NCBI RefSeq assembly: GCF_004769635.1
Contig: NZ_RQGH01000023.1
Coordinates: forward strand, 120,329 to 184,328
Direction: 5' to 3'
Length of the DNA: 64,000 nucleotides
Source: Leptospira jelokensis
Lineage (GTDB): Bacteria > Spirochaetota > Leptospiria > Leptospirales > Leptospiraceae
The notes below the pieces were generated by a model. That model was given only the letters and a program-made list of their open reading frames with translations, ran no database searches and was not told where the DNA came from. Below, piece after piece: positions 36,363 to 45,524 of the stretch (the first letter of the stretch is position 1; each line of letters starts with the position of its first letter). The position numbers and the translations under genes were made by a program.

Positions 36363-37604
36363 ATGTTCGAAGATGAACCCTCTACCCTCAAAGAAAAAAT
36401 TTATCGTACCATCATTGCTCTCTTTTTATTCATATTGGTAGGAACCTTAATCATTACCTTTTTGCCAGGAGACGCGGAACAAAGTCTCATCGGTGCTATC
36501 ACTGGTCAAAATTCGACTAAAGCAGGTTCTGTAGCGGGGAGGAGCATCCCTGTGGACTATTTCAATGCTGCCAAACGTGATTGTTATTACGCATACCAAC
36601 AATATGGTCGGGATGCCGCACAAAACCCAGAGGTTTTGAATTCCTGCGCCTACTCCGCCGTCCGTGAATTGTACATTGCCAATGACATTGCCTCTTCTGT
36701 AGGATTCCAAGTATCAGAAATCAGCATCAAACGGGAGATGTCAAAACAAGCTCGTGAGATCCACAAAGAATCCGTGAGCCAAGCAGGTTATGGGGAAGAA
36801 GATTCCAGATCCCTTTCGGAAATTTACCAACAAATTTACCGTTCGGCCCCGATGAACTACCGCATCGATTCTGCCACTCGGTATGCCCTTTTCCCTAACT
36901 TCCTCGAACAAAACTTCAAACCGACAGAGAACGAAGTGGAATTAGAAAGTGAAGCCAAACGTGCAAAAATTTCTTTCCGTTTGGTCGCCATCAGTGAAGT
37001 CAACTTACTCAATGCAGTGGAAGCCAAAATCAATATCACCGATGCAGAGCTCCAAAAGGAATACGAAAAGGAAAAACAAGAAGGCACTCTCTCGAAAGAC
37101 CCAGCTGGCAACTTTGTTAGTTTCGAAGTGCGAAAACCCCTCCTCCTCTCCAAACTCAAATTTGACCGAAAACGAAAAGAAGTAGAAGTTTGGAAAGGCC
37201 GCATCAGTCAAAAAATTTCTGAACCAAATGCCTTGGATGCAATTGCCAAAGAATCAGGACAAACCATTGAAACCGTTTCTGGGGTCTCACTCTCTGATTT
37301 GAAACTTGTGACTTCTAATAAAGGCAACAGTTACCGATTGGCCAATTCGAGCCAATTCTGGGAATCCCTCGCAAACGACCCTTTTGGTAAAAAAACAGTG
37401 GTGGGTCCTTTCTCTGACAATGACAAACAAGTTTATGTAGAATTTGGGGAATTATCTTACGGACAACCCACAAATTCAAAACCACAAGACCAAGCTTCAG
37501 ATTTTTTGAAACAAAGACAACTTTACAGCTTTTTTCTTGAAATAAACCAGTCCTTAGCAGCAGAATACAACGTAGAGAAAAAAGGCCTTCTCTCTTTAGA
37601 ATAA
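36363..37604 (+). CDS. SurA/PpiD-like membrane-anchored chaperone-type protein without PPIase domain
   Basis: I start at the ATG at 36363 (MFEDEPSTLKEKIYR), which puts a single transmembrane helix near residues 15-34, the PpiD/SurA-like topology. The rest is a helical periplasmic part (about 50-413) with a SurA-N-like core. No parvulin motif is visible, so a holdase-type role is more likely than isomerase. Its stop overlaps cheX by one base (TAATG). An upstream start at 36228 would run through the promoter of the divergent gene. Confidence 0.7.
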   Translation: MFEDEPSTLKEKIYRTIIALFLFILVGTLIITFLPGDAEQSLIGAITGQNSTKAGSVAGRSIPVDYFNAAKRDCYYAYQQYGRDAAQNPEVLNSCAYSAVRELYIANDIASSVGFQVSEISIKREMSKQAREIHKESVSQAGYGEEDSRSLSEIYQQIYRSAPMNYRIDSATRYALFPNFLEQNFKPTENEVELESEAKRAKISFRLVAISEVNLLNAVEAKINITDAELQKEYEKEKQEGTLSKDPAGNFVSFEVRKPLLLSKLKFDRKRKEVEVWKGRISQKISEPNALDAIAKESGQTIETVSGVSLSDLKLVTSNKGNSYRLANSSQFWESLANDPFGKKTVVGPFSDNDKQVYVEFGELSYGQPTNSKPQDQASDFLKQRQLYSFFLEINQSLAAEYNVEKKGLLSLE

Positions 37605-38068
37605 TGCAAATCAAAGCCGACTTCATCAACCCCTTCCTGGAAGCAGCCACCATCGTGTTTCGCGATGTATTACAACAGGACCTGATCCGCGGGAAAATTG
37701 GGATCAAAGATTCACCTGCTCCAAGCCATGAGATTGCCATCGTGATTGGAGTTGTGGGTTCTTTTAGTGGTGAAGTTGTTTATAGCATGAACTACGATGC
37801 AGCGTATAAAATTTCACGTACCCTCGTTCCAGGTTTGTCTGATGAAGATGTGAAAAATGAATACAAAGACATCTTAGGTGAGATTGCCAACATGACTACG
37901 GGTAATGCGATGAATATTTTTACATCGGCAGGCCAGTCAGTAGAGATCACCACACCCAACATCCAAGAAACACAAAGCACTTCCGTACGTTTCAATAAAA
38001 AGCCAACCCTTTCCATCAACTTATACTCTAAGTTTGGAAGGATTGAAGTGAATGTCGCCATCGCTTGA
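37604..38068 (+). CDS. cheX: CheX-like chemotaxis phosphatase
   Basis: The 154-residue protein is a single CheC/CheX-type domain with EIANMTTGNA, the E-x2-N motif that acts on phospho-CheY, and the opening FINPFLEAA. CheX dephosphorylates CheY-P and is common in spirochaetes. It is translationally coupled to the SurA/PpiD-like gene, which is an unusual partner. Its 3' end forms part of a terminator. Confidence 0.88.
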   Translation: MQIKADFINPFLEAATIVFRDVLQQDLIRGKIGIKDSPAPSHEIAIVIGVVGSFSGEVVYSMNYDAAYKISRTLVPGLSDEDVKNEYKDILGEIANMTTGNAMNIFTSAGQSVEITTPNIQETQSTSVRFNKKPTLSINLYSKFGRIEVNVAIA

Positions 38069-38083
38069 TGGCGTTTTCCTTTT
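38056..38083 (+). terminator. Intrinsic terminator overlapping the cheX stop
   Basis: CGCCATC (38056-38062) pairs with GATGGCG (38067-38073) around a GCTT loop and is followed by TTTTCCTTTT. The left arm encodes the last residues of CheX and the right arm includes the TGA stop. It would end the two-gene plus-strand transcript just before the convergent TPR-like gene. Confidence 0.75.
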
Positions 38084-39098
38084 AAATGGCAGAACCAAGG
38101 ACCCGCAATCGATCACGAGTTTCTTTTCGGAAGTCAAGACCTGGTTTTGGATTTTTCCCTTCCACACCATTTAAATACAGTTGGTAGTATTTCAGGGAAC
38201 GTTCTAAATCGCGTTCGTCCCAACTGCTTTCATAAATTTTTCCTAAGTAATGGTGTGCGGGCAAAAATTCTTCTGATTCTTTGAAATTTTTGATGATATT
38301 GACGAGTTGGTGTGCTGCCGAGCGGTATTCTTTTTTACGAATGAGGAGTACTGCCATCGCATAATGCGATCTAGGTGTAAGTTCAGGGTGTTTTGGAAAC
38401 TCAGTCACTAATTTTAAATACTCTTTGTAAGCCTTTTCTTCCGACTCTGGATTTCCAATCCGATCAAGTGACCTTGCGAGTTCAAACTGAGATTTGATTT
38501 TAAGATCTGGATCCTCTTGTTTTTCAATAAGTCCAGACGATTCTTTTTCTTTCCCATCCAATCCAAATAAATTTGTATTTTCAACACGAGAGAATTTGGC
38601 AGCATCTCCTTCCTTTGCATACGAGGAAGCAAACTCTTGTTCTGCGGACTTTTTTTGATCCCTTGCTAAATACGCTTTTCCCTTTTGGAAGGATGCTTGG
38701 GAAGGATCGATGACTTCTTTCTTTTTTTTCTTTTTAGAATCCGATTTGGAAGGATTGGGAACACTCACTGGTGTGGATGTGCTTTCATTCCCCGCTACAT
38801 AGCCTTCCTTGGATGAGGTTGGATTTAAATTCCCTACGAGTGGTGGGTTGGAAGAATGATCCATTTTAGTATCCGAACCCATATTTTTTTGATTTGAAAC
38901 AGGATTGGAAGGTTTGGAACTCTTTGTTTCGAGCGCATCCGTTTCATGGGTTTCAGCCCAAGTTTCTGGGAATGGCAAAAAAATTTCTGTGGATTCAGCA
39001 CCTAACCGAAAGGAGGGCAAAAGCAAAAAACATACAAGTAACCTAAGTGTCAGGTTCTGTTTGCGAGATTTGGAAAATCCAAAAAAATTAAAATTCAT
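38082..39098 (-). CDS. Hypothetical exported protein with TPR-like repeats
   Basis: The 338-residue protein has a signal peptide (about residues 14-34, cleavage near RLGA-ES), a low-complexity Ser/Pro/Lys linker (about 50-125) and a helical C-terminal part with tetratricopeptide-like units (for example SRSLDRIGNPESEEKAYKEYL, SHYAMAVLLIRKKEYRSAAH). These repeats resemble the YbgF/tol-pal accessory group. It overlaps the preceding gene by ATGA and is the last gene of an OmpA-containing envelope operon. Confidence 0.7.
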   Translation of the reverse strand: MNFNFFGFSKSRKQNLTLRLLVCFLLLPSFRLGAESTEIFLPFPETWAETHETDALETKSSKPSNPVSNQKNMGSDTKMDHSSNPPLVGNLNPTSSKEGYVAGNESTSTPVSVPNPSKSDSKKKKKKEVIDPSQASFQKGKAYLARDQKKSAEQEFASSYAKEGDAAKFSRVENTNLFGLDGKEKESSGLIEKQEDPDLKIKSQFELARSLDRIGNPESEEKAYKEYLKLVTEFPKHPELTPRSHYAMAVLLIRKKEYRSAAHQLVNIIKNFKESEEFLPAHHYLGKIYESSWDERDLERSLKYYQLYLNGVEGKNPKPGLDFRKETRDRLRVLGSAI

Positions 39099-39823
39099 CT
39101 TTGTTCTTTTGGAATCCGTTCCAAACTTCTAGGTTTTCCAAGTGTTTCTTTGGACTCAGGAGGTTTTGGTAATTTTAAGGTTTCCAAATTTTTTTCTTCG
39201 TTTTTTTCTTTTACTTTTTTTTCCAATTCTGAAACACGAGTTAACATCCTTTGCATCCGAAGTTCGTCATCAGAGGCATTAGAAGGTTCAATCGTTTCCT
39301 TTGGAGAAACTGGTTGTACGTCAATCGGAGCAGGGATCAGTCCATCACCTGACGGAGTGTAGATGGGAGGCACAGAAGTATCTTCCGATTTTCGGTTACG
39401 AAAATCATATTCTTTTCCCAAAAATTCTTGTTCTTCGGGGATTGTATCGTGTGAGTAACCATTCGATTCTCGTTCACTTAAGAAATCAAATTGCATACGA
39501 CGGTTGGATTCATATTTCAAATCTTCAGGATCTGACATTCGCACGTCTTTCCGTTTCCGATTGTAATCCCTTTCAATTTCTGTTATGAACAAACTTCTTG
39601 TGTCTTGTGCCAATTGTTGGCCTTGTGGTTTGGCATTTTCCCAGCCATGCGACCAACCAATGTAAATCGCCATGATAAGAAAAAAAACAAAAAGTGCAAT
39701 GGCGATTTTTTTGAGTAAATCTTGGACTTGAGGGGGGATTTTATCCACAAGGCCATCCACTGCCCCCATCATTTTTTCTGTGTCTACATTGACTTTGGGT
39801 ATATTGATATTTTTGATATCCAC
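39095..39823 (-). CDS. Hypothetical single-pass membrane protein with coiled coil
   Basis: I prefer the GTG start at 39823, which has GGAAGAG seven bases upstream and lies 4 bases after the OmpA-family stop; an ATG at 39853 inside that gene is the alternative. There is one membrane helix (about 37-58), a long charged region with many Arg/Glu, a Pro-rich segment and a C-terminal coiled coil (LTRVSELEKKVKEKNEEKN). I recognise no family. It is sandwiched between an OmpA-like and a TPR-like envelope protein. Confidence 0.6.
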   Translation of the reverse strand: MDIKNINIPKVNVDTEKMMGAVDGLVDKIPPQVQDLLKKIAIALFVFFLIMAIYIGWSHGWENAKPQGQQLAQDTRSLFITEIERDYNRKRKDVRMSDPEDLKYESNRRMQFDFLSERESNGYSHDTIPEEQEFLGKEYDFRNRKSEDTSVPPIYTPSGDGLIPAPIDVQPVSPKETIEPSNASDDELRMQRMLTRVSELEKKVKEKNEEKNLETLKLPKPPESKETLGKPRSLERIPKEQR

Positions 39824-39827
39824 AGTT

Positions 39828-41684
39828 TTACTCTTCCAAAATTTTAAATACAACCCGTCGGTTTACGGCTCGGCCTTCATCCGATCCATTGTCAGCAATC
39901 GGAACCGTTGGCCCAAGTCCAACCACCGATATCCTTGTATCTTCTATTTTATGTTTAGACTTCAAATACAATGCAACCGAATTTGCACGTTCCAAGGATA
40001 ACTTTTGATTGGCCGCCTTTGTACCAACATTATCCGTATGCCCTTCGATGAGTACCTTTAAATTCCCAGTTTTCTTTAAGATTCCTGCCAATCTGTCAAG
40101 TTCTGGCTCTGATTCTTTGGCAAACTCAGAAGAACGGAAGGCAAAAAACAAATTGTTCATCACAATTTGGTTTCCTTTTTTTAATTTGGGTAACACAAGT
40201 AGAACCGTTTTTTCTTTGTCTTCCTTTTCTTTTCCCACCAAATTGAGGTTTTGTGAAACAGGAAGGTATCCTTCTTTTTCCCCATAAAATCCATAATTTT
40301 CTTCATATGGCAATATGATGCTAAACTCACCGGTTGTAGGATCACTGATTGTGGAACCAATGGTTTTTTTCTTATGTAGGGATTCGTATTGGACAAAGGC
40401 TGAAAGTGCTTTTCCTTCTTCGTCCACAACTTTCCCTTTGATCACCACTACCGGATCTGGTTGGAATTGATTGGGAATGGCAGCCATATAAAGTTCTCCA
40501 TCCCTCGAAACATAAGCCCAATTCCCAACGGCTGGGATACTAAAAAAGTTAACACCTCTTAGGTTTGGAGATAACTCTTGTGGTTCTGACCAAGAAGTCC
40601 ATGAATCACCATTCCTTCTTGAAATGAAAATGGAAATTCCCTCTTTTCGTCCGGAAGAAGAAAAATACAAAGTGCGGTCATCAGGGGCAAGAAAAGGTGC
40701 CATCTCTTCTTCTCCTGTGTTCAATGTATATCCTAAATTGATGCCTTCTTCAAAAATTCCAACTTCATTTTGTAAACTCACGTATAAATCCAATTTCCCA
40801 AAATTTTTCTTTTGTTGGGCTGAATACAATAATGTGCGACCACTTGAAGAAAGTGCACTTCCACCAAATACTTGTTGGTTGGGATTGTCTGCTTTTTTAT
40901 ACCAGTTATAAAAACTTGGGAATGAAATTGGACTTGGAAGAGACCAACCAGTTTCAGTTTTCCTCGTTTTGTAAAGTGGTGCACGGTTTTGGATTTTTTC
41001 AGATCGTTCTTTGTATTCGTTTTCTAATTTTGTGAGAACAATATGGAACTCTTTTGCGTTTGCTGCTTCCCGTGTTGCCATTTGCGATTTTTGGGTCATC
41101 TCACGTTTGAGATTGTCAAGTAATTCATCTTCTCCGAAATTCCCAAAAACAAATAGTTCATTCCCACCAGGTAAAGCAGAGATGACTGCTGACGGATAAC
41201 GATTGTTTAAAGGTGTAGGCAATTGTTCCCCTGCCATCCAAAACCCATATTGGTCACGTTTCGAAGCCCAAATCTTTTGGGTGGAACGCCCCCCTTCACG
41301 GACAAGGGCAGTCCAAAATAGGACTTTCCCATCCGGCGTACATTGTGGGTTAAAGGAAAAGTATCCTTGTGTTACATACCTAGGGATTTTTTTTAAGGTC
41401 CAGTCTGGAGTTTTTCCCGACTCAAACGGTTCTAATTCATAGCGAATGGGAGAACAAACTTCTCCTTGCACATCGCATAACATACGTAATTTCTTTCCAC
41501 TCAAATAGGCGAGTTCTTCTTGTAAAACCGTACTCGAAATGCGGAATACTTGTTTATCTGTTCGGAAAAGGTGGCCTGTGTTGATGAGGTCTCCCTCCAA
41601 AACCTGGATTCCATTTTTAACACTTTGCGAACTGGTGAGTCCGCTCCCAAAAAGGAAGAGAATGATGAGTAGAATCCGTGCCAT
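39828..41684 (-). CDS. OmpA-family protein with WD40-like beta-propeller (PD40) repeats
   Basis: The 618-residue protein has a signal peptide (about 1-19), PD40-like propeller strands (about 95-400; for example APFLAPDDRTLYFSSSG), a carboxypeptidase-regulatory-like segment (about 410-490) and a C-terminal OmpA domain (about 510-616). The peptidoglycan-binding motif is seen as IEGHTDNVG and SLERANSVALYL...GRAVNRRV. It probably links an outer-membrane or periplasmic propeller to peptidoglycan. It leads the three-gene minus-strand envelope operon. Confidence 0.88.
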   Translation of the reverse strand: MARILLIILFLFGSGLTSSQSVKNGIQVLEGDLINTGHLFRTDKQVFRISSTVLQEELAYLSGKKLRMLCDVQGEVCSPIRYELEPFESGKTPDWTLKKIPRYVTQGYFSFNPQCTPDGKVLFWTALVREGGRSTQKIWASKRDQYGFWMAGEQLPTPLNNRYPSAVISALPGGNELFVFGNFGEDELLDNLKREMTQKSQMATREAANAKEFHIVLTKLENEYKERSEKIQNRAPLYKTRKTETGWSLPSPISFPSFYNWYKKADNPNQQVFGGSALSSSGRTLLYSAQQKKNFGKLDLYVSLQNEVGIFEEGINLGYTLNTGEEEMAPFLAPDDRTLYFSSSGRKEGISIFISRRNGDSWTSWSEPQELSPNLRGVNFFSIPAVGNWAYVSRDGELYMAAIPNQFQPDPVVVIKGKVVDEEGKALSAFVQYESLHKKKTIGSTISDPTTGEFSIILPYEENYGFYGEKEGYLPVSQNLNLVGKEKEDKEKTVLLVLPKLKKGNQIVMNNLFFAFRSSEFAKESEPELDRLAGILKKTGNLKVLIEGHTDNVGTKAANQKLSLERANSVALYLKSKHKIEDTRISVVGLGPTVPIADNGSDEGRAVNRRVVFKILEE

Positions 41685-41734
41685 ACCATACGAAATGTCG
41701 GTTGAAACCTCCGATTCCCTTAGAAAATTGACCT

Positions 41735-43375
41735 ATGATCCAAGCTAGCGGCATTACAGTCTCCTTCGGGAAAAAACCCCTTTTCGAAAACGTCTCCATC
41801 AAGTTCAAACCGGAGTGCCGTTATGGGCTGATTGGGGCCAATGGTTCAGGCAAATCGACCTTTATGAAGGTCCTTGCGGGCATTTTACAGCCCACAGCGG
41901 GCTCTGTGGTCCTCGACAAGGACATCAAAGTGGGTTATTTGAAGCAGGACCACTACGAATACGAAAACGAAACCGTTCTCGGCACCGTTTTACGAGGGAA
42001 TCCTGAACTTTGGAGCCTCATGGCAGAACGTGACGCCATTTATGCCAAAGAAGACATGACCGATGAAGAAGGGATCCGCATCTCCGAAATCGAAGAACAG
42101 TTTGCCGATATGGGTGGTTATGAAGCCGAATCCGTAGCAGGGGAACTTTTGGAGGGACTTGGAATTCCCACCACAGCACACAACCGACCCCTCAATTTTT
42201 TAACGGGTGGGTTCAAATTACGGGTCCTCCTTGCCCAAGTTTTATTTTTGAAACCAGATGTCCTCCTCCTCGACGAACCAACAAACCACTTGGATATCAA
42301 AACCATCCACTGGTTAGAAGAACTCCTCACAAATTACGAAGGAGTGGTCATCGTGATCTCCCACGACCGTCACTTTATCAATTCAGTTGCCACTCATATT
42401 GCCGACCTCGATTATAATACCATTCGAGTTTTCCCTGGAAACTACGACGACTTTATGATCGCTGCGGAGCAAACTCGTGAACAACTAGTGAATGATAGCA
42501 AACGTGCCAAAGAAAAAATTGCCGACTTACAAGAGTTTGTTTCCAGATTTTCCGCAAACGCAAGTAAATCCAAACAAGCCACTTCTCGCCAAAAGATGAT
42601 CGAAAAAATCAAAGCAGATATGGTAGAAGTGAAACCTTCTTCACGAGTGGCACCATACATTCGTTTCAAGGCAAAACGTGTTTTAGGAAAAGATGTATTC
42701 GAAGCAGTTAACATTTCAAAGTCTTATGATGGTAAACCAGTCATCAAAGACTTTAGCATCTCTATTACCAAAGGTGAAAAAGTAGGTATCGTTGGAACAA
42801 ATGGAGTTGGTAAAACAACTTTACTCAAAATGTTACTGAAAAAACTGGAACCAGATTCTGGCCAGGTGAAATGGGGAGACTCAGTCGAAACTTCTTTTTT
42901 CCCTCAGGACCATAGGGAAGCGATGGAACCAGATGCCGATACACTTGTTGAATGGTTATTACGTAATTCTCCACAAGGAACAGAGGTGCAAGAGATTCGT
43001 GCCATCCTCGGAAGGATGTTGTTCTCAGGTGATATGGCAAATAAATCCACAACTGTTTTATCGGGTGGAGAAAAATCCAGAATGATCATCGGGAAAATGA
43101 TCCTTGCTTGTGACAACGTAATTGCACTCGATGAACCGACAAACCACTTAGACTTAGAAACCATTGAAGCATTGAACTACGCCTTATCTTTGTTTGATGG
43201 AACTGTGGTTTTGGTTTCTCACGATAGGGAGTTCATTTCCTCACTTTGTACAAGGATCATCGAAGTAACTCCAGAAGGGATCAAAGATTTTAAAGGGAAC
43301 TACGAAGAATTTTTGGAACGAGAAGGAAACGATTTTTACAAACGCCTTACTGGTGGAGCAATCCTCGCCACTTAA
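41735..43375 (+). CDS. ybiT: ABC-F translation-associated ATPase, YbiT-like
   Basis: The 546-residue protein has two ATPase domains without membrane parts. Walker A motifs are GANGSGKST and GTNGVGKTT. The first signature is degenerate (LTGGFKLRVLLAQ) as in E. coli YbiT, while the second is LSGGEKSRM. Walker B segments are VLLLDEPTNHLD and VIALDEPTNHLD. The interdomain linker with VSRFSANASKSKQATSRQK also matches YbiT from memory. ABC-F proteins act on ribosomes; there is no sign of a resistance-type variant. Ribosome site is weak. Confidence 0.92.
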   Translation: MIQASGITVSFGKKPLFENVSIKFKPECRYGLIGANGSGKSTFMKVLAGILQPTAGSVVLDKDIKVGYLKQDHYEYENETVLGTVLRGNPELWSLMAERDAIYAKEDMTDEEGIRISEIEEQFADMGGYEAESVAGELLEGLGIPTTAHNRPLNFLTGGFKLRVLLAQVLFLKPDVLLLDEPTNHLDIKTIHWLEELLTNYEGVVIVISHDRHFINSVATHIADLDYNTIRVFPGNYDDFMIAAEQTREQLVNDSKRAKEKIADLQEFVSRFSANASKSKQATSRQKMIEKIKADMVEVKPSSRVAPYIRFKAKRVLGKDVFEAVNISKSYDGKPVIKDFSISITKGEKVGIVGTNGVGKTTLLKMLLKKLEPDSGQVKWGDSVETSFFPQDHREAMEPDADTLVEWLLRNSPQGTEVQEIRAILGRMLFSGDMANKSTTVLSGGEKSRMIIGKMILACDNVIALDEPTNHLDLETIEALNYALSLFDGTVVLVSHDREFISSLCTRIIEVTPEGIKDFKGNYEEFLEREGNDFYKRLTGGAILAT

Positions 43376-44454
43376 AATTGATAGTTCAGGGAGAGATTTG
43401 CGGACTGCATTTCTCTTCCAACCATAAGTTCAGTGGTTACATTTACATTCCCAATCCCTACTCCAAATCCCAAACTCCCATACCCAAAACTAGACCTCTG
43501 GTCATAACGAGTCGCAAGCCGAATGCCAATGGCACTTGGCTCGGAAGCAAAATCATCTGGATTTGCTTCCTTACTGATCAAAGCATAACGACTCACTTGG
43601 ATCGCCGTATAACCATGATTATAGCTAATACCAATACCCGGTGTGATGGATAAAAAACCAAATGTCCAATTGTATTTTATATCTGCAGATAACGAAGTGA
43701 TCCTTGATTGGTAAAACAAATCATTGATTCCAAGCCAACGTCTTTTGTCACCATCGATGCGAAACTGAGTAGGACGTCTGTCATAGGAACTTAAATACAA
43801 ATCCTGATTGGTTTGGAAGGCACCAAATCCAAATGAAAACCCAGTGGATTCGGGGAAATAGCGAAACAAAACTCCGTAATTCACGATTTTACCTCTAACC
43901 TCCGTATTTCGAATTTTCACAAAAGGGATATTGGCTTCGTTAAATTCATACGGGAAAAAATGAGTGGTAACGTTCCACCTCTTTGCAGATTCATTCGAAA
44001 ACCACTCACTCAAATTGACTGTCATACTGAGTGCAGGTGAAGCGGCGGCACCTTGTTTCGGAAGGGTTCTGAGTTCTGAATTTTCATAATAAAAGTCCCG
44101 AGCCTTTTCCTGCCCTTGTGAAACGGTGTATCCCAGTCCCATTCGGTAAGTAGGCACATTTTGCCCACCTGATTGGTTCGAATTGATATTTTGTAACACA
44201 GCATTTTCACCCATAGAACGTAAAAAACCATTAGTATAAATACGATTCAAAACAGGTTCCGCAAAATTACCGATTAACTGGTATTCGGTGGGGATATTGG
44301 AACACTCTCCTCCCAAACACAACACTTGGGCCTCTAACGGAAATGTTTTTGGCAAAAAAATAGGGAACAAAATATAAAACAGAAATAAAACTAAATAAAA
44401 CCGAATGGTTTTTTTTGGGGAAAAGAATATTAAATTGGCGAAATGTAGTTTCAT
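43372..44454 (-). CDS. Putative outer-membrane beta-barrel protein
   Basis: About 360 residues. I use the ATG at 44454; a TTG one codon earlier is the alternative. After an N-terminal signal region (cleavage probably near LEA-Q), the protein is rich in alternating hydrophobic/polar strands with glycine and aromatic residues, and ends with a terminal strand finishing NLSLNYQF, whose last residue is the Phe typical of barrel-assembly signals. No family is recognised. It overlaps the convergent ABC-F gene stop by four bases. Confidence 0.65.
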   Translation of the reverse strand: MKLHFANLIFFSPKKTIRFYLVLFLFYILFPIFLPKTFPLEAQVLCLGGECSNIPTEYQLIGNFAEPVLNRIYTNGFLRSMGENAVLQNINSNQSGGQNVPTYRMGLGYTVSQGQEKARDFYYENSELRTLPKQGAAASPALSMTVNLSEWFSNESAKRWNVTTHFFPYEFNEANIPFVKIRNTEVRGKIVNYGVLFRYFPESTGFSFGFGAFQTNQDLYLSSYDRRPTQFRIDGDKRRWLGINDLFYQSRITSLSADIKYNWTFGFLSITPGIGISYNHGYTAIQVSRYALISKEANPDDFASEPSAIGIRLATRYDQRSSFGYGSLGFGVGIGNVNVTTELMVGREMQSANLSLNYQF

Positions 44455-44580
44455 CAAGTTTTATCTCTCGTTAGATTCTAAACAAAAATCCGTTTTTTTG
44501 TTTGTATGTGAAACATTTTGTTTCCATTCCCAACTTTGGAATATTGTATACAGAATCTATTGTGATAAGAGTAACTTTCG

Positions 44581-45177
44581 TTATTGGATCGTTTGGAACC
44601 AATCCAAAAAACCCGCCATCGCCTTTTTACGGTGGGAAACCTTGTTTTTTTCTTCCTCAGGGACTTGTGAAAATCGTTTCCCAAATTCAGGAAAATAAAA
44701 TATCGGATCGTAACCAAACCCATAAGGCCCAATCCCATCATAATCCATGGTAATTTGTCCTTCTACCGTGCCTTCGAAGGATTTTTGAAAATTAGCATCC
44801 ACATATGTCACAACACAGCTGTAATGTGCATTTCGATTAGGAGAATCTCCGAGTTTTGTCAGCAAAAGCAGTGCACGTTCTTGGTCCGAAAGCCCAGGCC
44901 CCCCAAACCTAGCCGAATGCACCCCCGGTTCCCCACCAAGTGCATTCACAGAGATCCCAGAATCATCTGCAAAGGAAGGCAAACCGGTAAGTCGGAAGAG
45001 TTCTCTGGATTTGATAAATGAATTTCCAAGAAAGGTGGATTCAGTTTCTTCCGGTTGGAAAGAAATCCCAAGGGTTTTAGGTGTGACTACCTCAACCCCG
45101 AAAGGTGAAAGCAACATTTGCATTTCTTTACGTTTGTGTTCGCTACCAGAGGCAAATGCTAAAGTTTTTTTGGTCAG
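44581..45177 (-). CDS. rdgB: RdgB/HAM1 nucleoside triphosphate pyrophosphatase
   Basis: The family begins with an (S/T)xNxxK(x)xE motif, seen here as SGSEHKRKE, followed by FADDSG and GxHSARFGG. The first ATG in frame (45123) lies after this motif, so it would delete the start of the active site. Upstream in frame, a stop at 45190 leaves no ATG, GTG or TTG; the only near-cognate is CTG at 45177 (CTGA overlapping the stop of the STAS gene), with AGGA nine bases earlier. RdgB removes dITP/XTP from the nucleotide pool. I therefore call 198 residues from CTG. Confidence 0.85.
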   Translation of the reverse strand: MTKKTLAFASGSEHKRKEMQMLLSPFGVEVVTPKTLGISFQPEETESTFLGNSFIKSRELFRLTGLPSFADDSGISVNALGGEPGVHSARFGGPGLSDQERALLLLTKLGDSPNRNAHYSCVVTYVDANFQKSFEGTVEGQITMDYDGIGPYGFGYDPIFYFPEFGKRFSQVPEEEKNKVSHRKKAMAGFLDWFQTIQ

Positions 45178-45524
45178 CGGGAATCTTCCTCATCTAATTG
45201 GAATCCTTCCATAGCAGAAGAAAGGTCTGGAAAAATTTCAAATACCTTATCTAACATTGTGATTTCAAAGAGTTGGATCAAATCTTCATCCACAACAATC
45301 ACTTTGATATCACCATTCATAGGCTTTAACTTACGTTTGGTGGCTACAAAAATTCCTAAAGCAGTCGAACAAATATGATGTACTTTGGTTAGGTCTAAAA
45401 TGATTTTTTTAACGGAACCTTGGGTGAGTTTTGATAGTTCTTTTTCAATTTCATCAGAATCCACTTTTAAAATGGCTCCCGAAAATTTGATAATTCTTAT
45501 GTCATCCTTGACTTGAACATCCAT
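45174..45524 (-). CDS. STAS-domain anti-sigma factor antagonist-like protein
   Basis: About 116 residues forming one STAS domain (IILDLTKVHHICSTALGIFVATKR contains the conserved serine/threonine segment of SpoIIAA/RsbV). Such proteins are phosphorylated by an anti-sigma kinase and dephosphorylated by SpoIIE-type phosphatases, of which three are encoded in this window, none adjacent. I use the ATG at 45524, with a TTG at 45533 as alternative. It overlaps comF at one end and rdgB at the other. Confidence 0.88.
   Translation of the reverse strand: MDVQVKDDIRIIKFSGAILKVDSDEIEKELSKLTQGSVKKIILDLTKVHHICSTALGIFVATKRKLKPMNGDIKVIVVDEDLIQLFEITMLDKVFEIFPDLSSAMEGFQLDEEDSR

Noticed and set aside
37315..37740. 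Antisense open frame across the PpiD-like/cheX junction
   Set aside because: Overlaps two well supported genes and has no family features.
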